27,781 bases of DNA, taken from positions 1 to 27,781 of the IMG/VR virus record IMGVR_UViG_3300008117_000400; one strand, given 5' to 3'. The translations under genes and the position numbers were made by a program. This DNA is from a virus. Below are positions 1-6,482 of this stretch, in pieces. The notes under the pieces are model-generated. The model saw only the letters and a list, made by a program, of their open reading frames with translations, was not told the DNA's origin and did no database searches. The first letter of the stretch is position 1. Each line of letters opens with the position of its first letter.

Positions 1-941
1 TCTAGAATATCATAATGGAACCAAGCGAAGTTTACAGTTGCACTACCGCCACGAATACCATTTTGATGGCAACTCTTTACAGTAGATTCAAATGCTTTAG
101 CAAATGGAATTGGACCTGTGTGTACTACTTCACCATTGCGAATAGGAGCATTAGTAGCACGTAGTCTTGATAGATTCAATCCAATACCATAACGACTTGC
201 AGTAGCAAAACCAACTGCACTGTTGTTACTGAAAATACTACGTAGATCATCATCTACTGTGAATAGTGAACAGCTAGCATAACTCTTCATTGGAGTTCTT
301 ACCCCAGCCATAATTGGTGTGGGTAGGTTAATCTTATGTTTACTAAAGTAGTTGTAAGCTTTCTTTACGTACTCAATACGGTTTTCTTTATAGTCTTTAA
401 AGAATGTCATTGCAATAAGCATATATGCAAATTGCGGAGTTTCATAAATTACTTTGGTAACTCTGTTTTGTACCAAGTACTTATCACACAACTGTTTGAT
501 ACCGGCATACGTGAAATTAAAATCACGGTCATGCTTTAGATATTCATCTAGCTTATCAAACTCTTGTTTACTATACCAATCAAGAATAGATGAGTCATAG
601 ACTAACGCATCAATATTAGTTTTAACTAGATCATATAGTTTAGGAGGATTCTTACCTCCCCAAACATTTTTTCTCAATTGATAATTCAACAAACGAGATG
701 CCACAAATTGATAGTTTGGCTTCTCTTCTGTAATAAGATTTGCAGAAGCTTCAATTAACATTGCGTGAATGTCCTTAGATGTCATTCCATCAAAAAATGA
801 CAAATGTGCATTCATTGCTACTTCTTCAAATCCAACACCTTTTATGTCTTCTGTAGCCCATTGTAAAATCTTATTGATTTTGTCTGCATTGAACTTTTCA
901 GTATTACCATTTCGTTTCTTTATAAAAATTTCTTTATTCAT
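1..941 (-). CDS. nrdA: Ribonucleoside-diphosphate reductase large subunit (class Ia NrdA), N-terminal part
   Basis: Reads as 313 codons from ATG at 941 and runs off the left edge, so the C-terminal half is missing. Seen: an N-terminal ATP-cone-like region (about residues 3-90: IKKRNGNTEKFNADKI), then the alpha-subunit core with MKSYASCSLFTVDDDL at about 218-233. Cys224 there corresponds to the redox-active Cys225 of the E. coli enzyme. Also seen are NLSRLRATNAPIRNGE and SCHQNGIRGGSAT, both close to the E. coli NrdA core. The family reduces NDPs to dNDPs with a small subunit (NrdB) that supplies the radical; none is visible here. It is the most downstream gene of the replication block, fitting dNTP supply for phage DNA synthesis. 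No Shine-Dalgarno is visible; a hairpin with a T-run lies directly upstream. Confidence 0.95.
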   Translation of the reverse strand, partial: MNKEIFIKKRNGNTEKFNADKINKILQWATEDIKGVGFEEVAMNAHLSFFDGMTSKDIHAMLIEASANLITEEKPNYQFVASRLLNYQLRKNVWGGKNPPKLYDLVKTNIDALVYDSSILDWYSKQEFDKLDEYLKHDRDFNFTYAGIKQLCDKYLVQNRVTKVIYETPQFAYMLIAMTFFKDYKENRIEYVKKAYNYFSKHKINLPTPIMAGVRTPMKSYASCSLFTVDDDLRSIFSNNSAVGFATASRYGIGLNLSRLRATNAPIRNGEVVHTGPIPFAKAFESTVKSCHQNGIRGGSATVNFAWFHYDIL

Positions 942-942
942 A

Positions 943-973
943 TGGGTAAAAAATAACTATCTTTTGGATAGTT
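943..973 (-). terminator. Intrinsic terminator between helicase gene and nrdA
   Basis: A 7-bp stem (AACTATC/GATAGTT at 955-961 and 967-973) with a 5-nt loop is followed on the minus strand by ATTTTTT. It lies 70 bases after the helicase stop and its T-run ends just before the nrdA start, so it would end helicase transcripts. The stem is A/T rich and only moderately stable. On the plus strand the stem is also followed by T5, so it could work both ways. Confidence 0.5.
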
Positions 974-1042
974 CTTTTTGTGTTTAGATTATAACTTTTT
1001 AATAATTTTTTTGTATGTTTTTTGTCTGTTACATACTATCAA

Positions 1043-2284
1043 TTATTCTTCATCATCGTTGTTATGAACGTTCCATTTGGATTTTAGAGCCTTTTTGACT
1101 TGATTTTCACCATCCATCATTTCATTCAAGATGCTCATACCCTCACGGCTATTTTCGCCATAAATTTCGATGTGACCACAACCAGCGTTCATTTTACTTG
1201 GGAATGTCAAACCATCTGGTCCGAAACGATTCTTAATTACGTGGAATCGTGCAGTATTTGCTTGTTTATCGTTAACTTTACGACTTAGACTCATAACAAA
1301 GTCAGCGGTCATAATCTTACGATAACTATCAGCAATGTTGTTAGCCTGAATAATATCTTCATCCATAGCAGCACGATTACTCTGTGAAGCACTCCAAATA
1401 GGAACTTGTAATTCACCAGCTACACCACGAAGTTCTTCATAAATACCACCAGCTTCAGGAAAGTACTTGATCTTCAACTTGCCAGGCACATCAGCAATCT
1501 TCTGCTTTACGATGTCTACGTTGTTACGAATGTTCTGGAAATCAATTCCAGTAAAACAAGCATCATAACGAAGACCCACATAGTTTTCATTCAATTCTAG
1601 AGTGAAGTGAACTACGTTCTTACCTTGTTTCATAGCTTCAGCTCCTAACTTAGATAGTACCCAACTCTTACCGCTACCTGCACAAGCTGTAATAATACCC
1701 AATTCACCAGCTGCTAATCCGCCGTCCATAATAGTATCAATTTCAGTCCAATTGGTCTTGACACAATTACGACTCATTACACTCATACGTTTTTCAACGT
1801 CTTCAGTATAATCGTGGCCGATATTACGTTCCATACCAGCTTTCATTGCGTGATCAACTACATTCTTGATCTTTTCATATTGACCAAGTGCCAATAGGTC
1901 TGCACTTTCAATAATAGCATTCTTTAGTTTCTGATTTTTGCAGAATTCCAAGAACTGTTCTTTGACAAACTTCAAATCATTGTCGCTTACCTTTTGGTAA
2001 ACTAACTTTAGATTGTCTACGATACTTCGTTTGAGAAGCTCATCATTTACTTCATCAACTTTAATTTTAAATACGGTTAAGGTTGGTAGATCTTTATACT
2101 CGTTAAAGTATTTAATACTTTCTTTTACAACCCACTTGTTTGCATCACTTTCAAAGAAATCTACTTCGATAATATCGTTAATACGTTCAATAAATGAACG
2201 ATCAGATATTAAGCACGAAATACACTTGATTTGGAAGTCACGACCGTATTTTGTTAATGAATCAATTGCTTTTTTGTTTTCCAT
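1043..2284 (-). CDS. gp41: Replicative DNA helicase, T4 gp41/DnaB type, lacking the Walker B segment
   Basis: 413 aa. In T4-like phages this hexameric helicase unwinds the fork with the primase. Seen: a helical N-terminal domain (about 1-150), Walker A TACAGSGKS at 199-207, then VVHFTLELNENYVGLRYD. After KYFPEAGG (residue 280) the sequence passes directly to IYEELRGVAGELQVPIWSASQSNR (281-304), which is the region that normally follows Walker B. The expected stretch of about 40-45 residues with hhhhD (the Mg-binding Asp) is absent, in frame; T4 gp41 is about 475 aa. The C-terminal part (ARFHVIKNRFGPDG, about 349-362) is intact. As read, ATP hydrolysis should be impaired. Either a real deletion or an assembly collapse is possible. 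The gene lies between the 5' nuclease and nrdA; no clear Shine-Dalgarno. Confidence 0.9.
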   Translation of the reverse strand: MENKKAIDSLTKYGRDFQIKCISCLISDRSFIERINDIIEVDFFESDANKWVVKESIKYFNEYKDLPTLTVFKIKVDEVNDELLKRSIVDNLKLVYQKVSDNDLKFVKEQFLEFCKNQKLKNAIIESADLLALGQYEKIKNVVDHAMKAGMERNIGHDYTEDVEKRMSVMSRNCVKTNWTEIDTIMDGGLAAGELGIITACAGSGKSWVLSKLGAEAMKQGKNVVHFTLELNENYVGLRYDACFTGIDFQNIRNNVDIVKQKIADVPGKLKIKYFPEAGGIYEELRGVAGELQVPIWSASQSNRAAMDEDIIQANNIADSYRKIMTADFVMSLSRKVNDKQANTARFHVIKNRFGPDGLTFPSKMNAGCGHIEIYGENSREGMSILNEMMDGENQVKKALKSKWNVHNNDDEE

Positions 2285-2300
2285 AAGATAACTCTACTAT

Positions 2301-2316
2301 ACCACTGAATTAAGTG
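2301..2316 (-). other. Small hairpin between 5' nuclease and helicase genes
   Basis: CCACT/AGTGG inverted repeat (5 bp, 6-nt loop) in the 60-base gap between the 5' nuclease stop and the helicase start. No T-run follows on the minus strand, so it is not a convincing terminator; it may be chance. Confidence 0.2.
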
Positions 2317-2344
2317 GCCTTCAACTTTTATTAACCGATATTTT

Positions 2345-3289
2345 TTATTCTACGAAACTATTTAATTTACCGAAACATTCATTGAGCCAAATGTGATAAT
2401 TGGGGATATTATTCCACATTTTGTCCTCTGTGATTAATTTAGAAAAGCTCATTTTATCAATTCTACGTACAGGAGATTTTATAATTTCTTCTATACGTAA
2501 CTGGGTAAATGATTGCACTTGCGTATCTTTCAACTGCATCAAACTATAATTACGTTCAAGTAATAACTTGTTGTCTAATACAGTCTGATATACTTTATAT
2601 TTACTCTTGTTATTCTCCGCGTAATTGTAAATCTCATTCAGATCATATTGACGTTCTTCTGATAAGAAAGGAAATGATTTTACTACACGTTTTAAACCTA
2701 CACCATCTAAACCAGGTATATTATCACTTACATCACCTTCCATAACTCTATACAAGATATAGTTGCTGCATGTAACACCATATTCATCCAAGATTTCTTT
2801 ACAACCAAAAATTCTCTTTTTGACAGGACTCCAAATTTTGACTTTATCGTTTGCCAATTGTAAAAAGTCTTTATCAGTGGACATAATTGTTACATTACTG
2901 TCCTTAAAAGTTTCTGTAGCTAAATAAGCAATTGTATCGTCTGCTTCTATTTGATCAATCGCCATTACAGTAACAGGCAATGTATCTAAATAATTTATAG
3001 TACGAATTAATTCTTTTTTAAAATTTACAGATTCTATTTCAGATGACGATAGTTCTTCGTAATTACGATTGAGTCTAATATCTGTCTTTCTACCATTTTT
3101 GTACGCTGGATAAATCTTTCTGCGTTTCTGACTACCACCTTTACCATCAAATACAATAATAACTCGGGTAGGAGAAAGTAATTTAATTGCATACCCAATG
3201 CTTTTCAAAAAACCAGCAATACCACCTGTATGTAATCCATCCTCATTGAGAGAAGGAATGGCCATAAAACTTCTAATGTAAGTATTCAC
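2345..3289 (-). CDS. 5'-3' exonuclease (RNase H/FEN, Pol I 5'-nuclease type), main body of an interrupted gene
   Basis: 314 codons from a GTG at 3289. The family removes RNA primers and flaps during lagging-strand synthesis. Seen: SFMAIPSLNEDGLHTGGIAGFL, VIIVFDGKGGSQKRRKIYPAYK (second metal-binding Asp region and helical arch), IEADDTIAYLA, IMSTDKDFLQL and GDVSDNIPGLDGVGLKR (helix-hairpin-helix). All match Pol I/T5-type 5' nucleases. The expected first motif hhhDGxN is missing from this frame; it is encoded just upstream in another frame (3289-3417) as LLVDGL followed by TAG. Removing five bases (TAGTG, 3287-3291) would give DGLNTYIRSF, which has the same spacing as T5 exonuclease DGTNLGFRF. 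As it stands the body could only be made by reinitiation at the overlapping UAGUG, by recoding, or not at all. Confidence 0.85.
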   Translation of the reverse strand: MNTYIRSFMAIPSLNEDGLHTGGIAGFLKSIGYAIKLLSPTRVIIVFDGKGGSQKRRKIYPAYKNGRKTDIRLNRNYEELSSSEIESVNFKKELIRTINYLDTLPVTVMAIDQIEADDTIAYLATETFKDSNVTIMSTDKDFLQLANDKVKIWSPVKKRIFGCKEILDEYGVTCSNYILYRVMEGDVSDNIPGLDGVGLKRVVKSFPFLSEERQYDLNEIYNYAENNKSKYKVYQTVLDNKLLLERNYSLMQLKDTQVQSFTQLRIEEIIKSPVRRIDKMSFSKLITEDKMWNNIPNYHIWLNECFGKLNSFVE

Positions 3290-3417
3290 TACAATCCGTC
3301 AACCAAAAGGACATCACTATTAAGTGATTTTTTAAGTCCTCCGGTGACGGAATCGCTTTCTATGTTTTGAAATAAAGAAAATAATTTCTTCATTTCTTTG
3401 TTGTCAAAGTTGCTCAT
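3289..3417 (-). CDS. N-terminal 42 codons of the 5' nuclease, ending in a stop at the first catalytic motif
   Basis: ATG at 3417 opens a 42-codon frame (MSNFDNKEMKKLF...) that ends ...NSDVLLVDGL then TAG. LLVDG is the canonical first beta strand and metal-binding Asp of 5' nucleases, which the main body (2345-3289) lacks, so this is its true amino terminus. Its start overlaps the last codons of the homing endonuclease gene (stop at 3404-3406), which suggests translational coupling. The stop TAG shares one base with the GTG that opens the main body (TAGTG), a typical termination-reinitiation arrangement. Too short to be an independent protein of known function. Confidence 0.75.
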   Translation of the reverse strand: MSNFDNKEMKKLFSLFQNIESDSVTGGLKKSLNSDVLLVDGL

Positions 3418-4336
3418 TTAATAGTTTTTTAATGTATATATTTTTGTCTTTACATTGTTCCCAGTCATGTTGCCATATAACTTTTATTATATACCCATTC
3501 GATTCAGCAATCAACATTTTATTTTTATCTTTTTCCCATATTTTAATAACTTCATCGGACGATGTAAAAAATCTAGGATCTCTGTGCCAATAAGTACCAT
3601 TAAATTCTATTAATAAATTTTTTTCTTTTACAAACACATCGTATGGCTTCCCCCCAACAACATATTCATCTTGAATTGAATATCCTTGTTCTTTTAACAA
3701 TCTAATTACTTCCTGCTGGCCTTTAGATTTAAAAATTGGTTTATGAATTCCACTTTTCCACTGATTTTTAGTAATTAACGATAATTTGTGTTTTGTTTCA
3801 ATAGTATGTCTAAAATTAGATCGTTTGGCTTTCTTTGGTTTTCTTAATTTTAACTTATGTTCTTCTGTTAATGGCTTTCCAAGTTGTGATTGCGACATTT
3901 TTTGTTTAGTGTCTTCACTGGGTTTATACCAGTCTCTACTTTTTACTCGTTTTATTTTACTCTCAATTGTTTGACACTTTGGTAAACAATGTTTAATCAT
4001 TAAATCCCTACATCTAGATTTAGCGGACTGATTATTTTTATAATATTTTTTAATACCAACAGACATTTTTTGTCTTCTTTCCGAAGAAATAAAATAACTA
4101 TCTTTGGATCTTTTTTGATGAGCAACTTTAGACGTTCTAACAGCACTTATTTTTTTCAAATAAGTTTCACCATATTTATCATATAAATATTTTTTTATTT
4201 TTGATCCGATTTTGCTACCAATTTTATTTAGTTTAAATAAAGAAGCAAATCCACATATCGATTCATCTTTTATAAAGATTTGATATAATCGTTCAGATTG
4301 ATCTTCAAAAAAAAGTTTTTCCGCATTGTTATCCAT
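3404..4336 (-). CDS. Free-standing homing endonuclease, EDxHD/Vsr-like with NUMOD3 repeats
   Basis: 310 aa. Such enzymes cut a site in a neighbouring gene of a related genome and spread by repair. Seen: a Lys/Arg-rich middle with NUMOD3-like DNA-binding helices (about 88-195; SEDTKQKMSQSQLGKPLTEE, then TIETKHKLSLITKNQW), and a C-terminal nuclease domain (about 205-305) with KPYDVFV, LIEFNGTYWHRDPR, KDKNKMLIAESNGY and VIWQHDWE, the pattern of the Vsr-related EDxHD family (I-Bth0305I type). It sits between recA/uvsX and the 5' nuclease gene and its 3' end overlaps the latter's start. By eye it is more AT-rich than its neighbours, consistent with separate origin. The start codon lies inside the loop of a 14-bp hairpin, suggesting tight control of expression. 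Confidence 0.88.
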   Translation of the reverse strand: MDNNAEKLFFEDQSERLYQIFIKDESICGFASLFKLNKIGSKIGSKIKKYLYDKYGETYLKKISAVRTSKVAHQKRSKDSYFISSERRQKMSVGIKKYYKNNQSAKSRCRDLMIKHCLPKCQTIESKIKRVKSRDWYKPSEDTKQKMSQSQLGKPLTEEHKLKLRKPKKAKRSNFRHTIETKHKLSLITKNQWKSGIHKPIFKSKGQQEVIRLLKEQGYSIQDEYVVGGKPYDVFVKEKNLLIEFNGTYWHRDPRFFTSSDEVIKIWEKDKNKMLIAESNGYIIKVIWQHDWEQCKDKNIYIKKLLNEQL

Positions 4337-4366
4337 ACTAATAAATAGTAGGCAATGCGGAAAAAC
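4307..4366 (-). terminator. 14-bp hairpin with T8 spanning the homing endonuclease start codon
   Basis: Perfect inverted repeat: arms 4353-4366 and 4315-4328 (GTTTTTCCGCATTG and its complement), loop of 24 nt (4329-4352), then T8 on the minus strand (4314-4307). It begins 16 bases after the uvsX stop. The loop holds the TATTTATT box and the ATG (4334-4336) of the endonuclease; the 3' arm is its codons 3-8. In RNA it should act as an intrinsic terminator for uvsX transcripts and also fold back the translation start of the endonuclease. Confidence 0.75.
4340..4350 (-). promoter_or_regulatory. TACTATTTATT box ahead of the homing endonuclease
   Basis: Minus-strand TACTATTTATT ends 3 nt before the ATG at 4336. 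The same box precedes the genes at 23924 and 22144. It may be a phage promoter -10 element giving a leaderless mRNA, or a non-SD translation signal. Function inferred only from recurrence and spacing. Confidence 0.4.
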
Positions 4367-4382
4367 ATCCTATCAATGTGTT

Positions 4383-5522
4383 TTATTCCTCGTTGCCTGC
4401 AGTTTCTTCTGTTTCAACTACAGCATCGTCAATGATTTGACTATTAGGATCTTTGTATTTCATAATTACAGCGTCACAAATCTTCAAGTAAATTTCTTCA
4501 CTCAATTCCTTGTCACTTTGCATAATGTTTACAAAGTCTTTGGATTGGAACTTCCATTCACTGCCATCGGTCTTCTTATATGTATAATAAGCACCACCTT
4601 GCTTCACCAAGTTATTTTCCTTCAATACCTTGATCCAAGAACCATAATCTGCAATTCCAGAATCAAAATAAATATCGAAACTAGCTTGACGTTGTGGTGG
4701 ACCCATACGATTCTTCACAACAACTGCTTTGCATTCGTTTCCAATAATCTCTTCACCCTTTTTGAGTTTACCAGTATTATTCAAACGAACACGAACACTA
4801 CAGTGATAAGCAAGTGCCTTACCACCACTTACTACATACTTGTCACCAAATGCCATAGCATTTAGATTCTGACGCAATTGGTTGGTGAATACAGTAAGAA
4901 CCTTCTGACGACCAATCATAGTGGTAATCTTACGCATTGCTTTACTGATAATAATTGATTTACCCGTAGCATAACCATCTTTACCGTGGTCACTTTCAAG
5001 TTCTACCTTGGTTGATGCCGCTGCTACAGAATCAACGATAATTGTTAGAATACGATCTTTGTTGCTCTTACGAACAATAGCAATCATTCGTTCCATCTGA
5101 GCAAAAATATCTTCAACGGTTTCACATTGAACATATAGTAACTTGGATAGATCTACACCCAAACTTCTCCAGAATTCAGGAGCAGCTGCATTTTCAGTAT
5201 CAATTACTACTGCAACTCCACCTTTCTTCTGAGTGTCGGCAACAACGTGTGCGGATAGCAAACTTTTACCAGTACCTTCGAGGCCGTTAAATTCTACCAT
5301 TTTACCAACTGGTAATCCGCCGTGAGGACGATTACTAATCGCCAAATCCAAAATAGAAGAACCAGTGCTAATCCAATCCGTGATTTCAGATGGATTGTCT
5401 TGTTCATCTAGAAAATGAGCAATCTTTCCACCGTCTTTATTTGCTTTATTTAATTCATTTGCCAACATTTCGATAAGCTCGTCACGTTGACCCGTATCTT
5501 TACTAACACTTTTTTTTGCCAT
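4383..5522 (-). CDS. uvsX: RecA/UvsX-like recombinase
   Basis: 379 aa from ATG at 5522 (MAKKSVSKDTG). The frame is open upstream to 5564, but that extension runs through a terminator-like hairpin and is rejected. Seen: Walker A GLEGTGKS at about 80-87, Walker B TIIVDS at about 160-166, and the L2/DNA-binding stretch VFTNQLRQNLNAMAFGD followed by SGGKALAYHCSVRVRL, closer to bacterial RecA than to T4 UvsX. It ends in an acidic tail (DDAVVETEETAGNEE). The family forms ATP-dependent filaments on ssDNA for strand exchange, which in T4-like phages also starts late replication. It follows the SSB gene, its natural partner. No Shine-Dalgarno is visible. Its transcript would end in the hairpin/T8 at the endonuclease start. 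Confidence 0.95.
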   Translation of the reverse strand: MAKKSVSKDTGQRDELIEMLANELNKANKDGGKIAHFLDEQDNPSEITDWISTGSSILDLAISNRPHGGLPVGKMVEFNGLEGTGKSLLSAHVVADTQKKGGVAVVIDTENAAAPEFWRSLGVDLSKLLYVQCETVEDIFAQMERMIAIVRKSNKDRILTIIVDSVAAASTKVELESDHGKDGYATGKSIIISKAMRKITTMIGRQKVLTVFTNQLRQNLNAMAFGDKYVVSGGKALAYHCSVRVRLNNTGKLKKGEEIIGNECKAVVVKNRMGPPQRQASFDIYFDSGIADYGSWIKVLKENNLVKQGGAYYTYKKTDGSEWKFQSKDFVNIMQSDKELSEEIYLKICDAVIMKYKDPNSQIIDDAVVETEETAGNEE

Positions 5523-5538
5523 AACGTATATAACTAGA

Positions 5539-5580
5539 AAGCCGGTGGGGTATAAAAACTCCACCGGCTTATTTTTATTT
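5539..5580 (+). terminator. GC-rich hairpin filling the SSB-uvsX gap
   Basis: Perfect 10-bp stem AAGCCGGTGG/CCACCGGCTT (5539-5548 and 5561-5570) with a 12-nt loop. The T-rich tail (ATTTTTATTT) follows on the plus strand, so it is a textbook terminator for plus-strand transcripts, although all genes here are on the minus strand. On the minus strand it is followed only by TCTAGTTAT. It may end antisense transcription, or attenuate or stabilise the SSB-uvsX transcript. Confidence 0.65.
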
Positions 5581-5581
5581 T

Positions 5582-5782
5582 TTAGGAGTTAAACAAGTCA
5601 TCAAATGCTTGTTCTACACTATCCTTACCCTTTGCTTTAGCAGCAGTTGGTGAAGCTGGTGCTGTAGCTACGGTAGCTTTAGCTGGTGTTGCAAATGGAA
5701 CATCATCATCATCAACAGAAGCAGCTGTTTCAGTTGGAACAGTTGACTCGGCCGATGTTTCCGGATTTAACCACTTATCCAT
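5582..5782 (-). CDS. C-terminal acidic tail of gp32-type SSB, in a shifted frame
   Basis: This frame continues upstream to about 5830 and reads FLDLFPELSYDELKEVMDKW, then an Asp/Ala/Pro/Thr-rich linker and DSVEQAFDDLFNS. A short helical segment, flexible linker and acidic terminal peptide are typical of the gp32/SSB C-terminus that contacts other replication proteins. It belongs to the SSB gene at 5767-6357; one base is missing near 5825-5835 to join them (...KPNVSVF + LDLFPELSY...). The ATG at 5782 is an internal Met of the joined protein, not a likely independent start. Confidence 0.8.
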   Translation of the reverse strand: MDKWLNPETSAESTVPTETAASVDDDDVPFATPAKATVATAPASPTAAKAKGKDSVEQAFDDLFNS

Positions 5783-6357
5783 AACTTCCTTGAGTTCATC
5801 ATAAGAAAGTTCTGGGAATAGATCCAGAAAACACTTACATTTGGCTTAACTCGGATACTGGTTTCTGGGAAACTAGCTCCACCTTCAGCCGTCTTGAATT
5901 CTACAACAATATCACGACCATTGGTTAGATCAGTAATATCACCGAAGTCAGGATCACTGATGATCGATAGAAGTTCTTGATAAACTTGTTTACCAAATCC
6001 CCAGAACTTAACTCCTTCACCTTCTTCACCACGAACGATAACTGGTACGAAAGTACGCATCTTTGGTTCCATCTTACGACCCATCTGCCAATCTTCCTTT
6101 GAACCAGTCTTCTTCAGACGGTTAGCAAATTCAACGATTGGATCTGGACGACCAAAACTATCAGGAGATAGATATGTCTTGTTGTTGATGTTGTAATGAA
6201 ACTTTAGTTCGATGAATGGATTCTCCGGTACATACTTGTACGGAACAATACGAACTACCTGTTTTCCAGGCTTTGGTTTCCAAATCAAGTTAGATTTTTG
6301 ATTTGTGTTTGAGAGAGAGCTCAAACGGCTCTTTAACTTACTTAGATCTAATGCCAT
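5767..6357 (-). CDS. gp32: Single-stranded DNA-binding protein, gp32 type (N-terminal and core part; frameshifted)
   Basis: 196 codons from ATG at 6357 (MALDLSKLKSRLSS), of which about the last 20 (after KPNVSVF) are out-of-frame. gp32 coats ssDNA and organises replication and recombination proteins. Seen: a basic N-terminus with LKSRLSSL (place of the cooperativity motif in gp32), then an OB-type core: WKPKPGKQVVRIVPYKYVPENPFIEL, RTFVPVIVRGEEGEGVKFWGFGKQVYQELLSII and GRDIVVEFK. The core has no Cys, so the zinc site of T4 gp32 is absent. It is directly upstream of uvsX, the usual functional partner. The true C-terminus is in the next frame (5582-5782). No Shine-Dalgarno; the leader is AT-rich with repeated TTTAATG-like units. 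Confidence 0.85.
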   Translation of the reverse strand: MALDLSKLKSRLSSLSNTNQKSNLIWKPKPGKQVVRIVPYKYVPENPFIELKFHYNINNKTYLSPDSFGRPDPIVEFANRLKKTGSKEDWQMGRKMEPKMRTFVPVIVRGEEGEGVKFWGFGKQVYQELLSIISDPDFGDITDLTNGRDIVVEFKTAEGGASFPETSIRVKPNVSVFWIYSQNFLMMNSRKLWISG

Positions 6358-6482
6358 AATTATTTAATGTTTAATGTTTAATTAGTTAATTAATTCGTCT
6401 GGTTCACTCAAACCAGATTGTATAACCAACTCGAAACTAAGTCTACACTAGGTGCAGACAAAAATCAAGTCAAAAATATATA
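6358..6482 (-). promoter_or_regulatory. AT-rich leader of the SSB gene with small hairpin
   Basis: 125 bases between the 131-aa gene and the SSB gene. They hold a 7-bp hairpin (TCTGGTT/AACCAGA, 6398-6417, 6-nt loop) and then, toward the SSB start, repeated ATTAA/TTTAATG units. No T-run follows the hairpin on the minus strand. A promoter or a translational operator for SSB autoregulation is plausible by analogy with T4 gene 32, but I see no decisive motif. Confidence 0.35.

Noticed and set aside
769-987. Plus-strand 72-codon frame over the nrdA start
   Set aside because: Antisense to the conserved ATP-cone region of NrdA; no independent support.
1043-2284. Split intein or intron explaining the helicase gap
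   Set aside because: The two flanking pieces are fused directly in frame with no intein motifs and no inserted sequence; this is a loss, not an insertion.
4326-4865. 179-codon plus-strand frame opposite uvsX and the endonuclease start
   Set aside because: Antisense to clear recA-family coding; Cys/Phe/Ile-rich composition typical of a shadow frame; it runs through the hairpin/terminator.
5523-5564. 14-codon upstream extension of uvsX (MEFLYPTGFLVIYV)
   Set aside because: It is encoded by the hairpin loop and stem between SSB and uvsX; MAKKSVSKDTG at 5522 is a normal RecA-type start.
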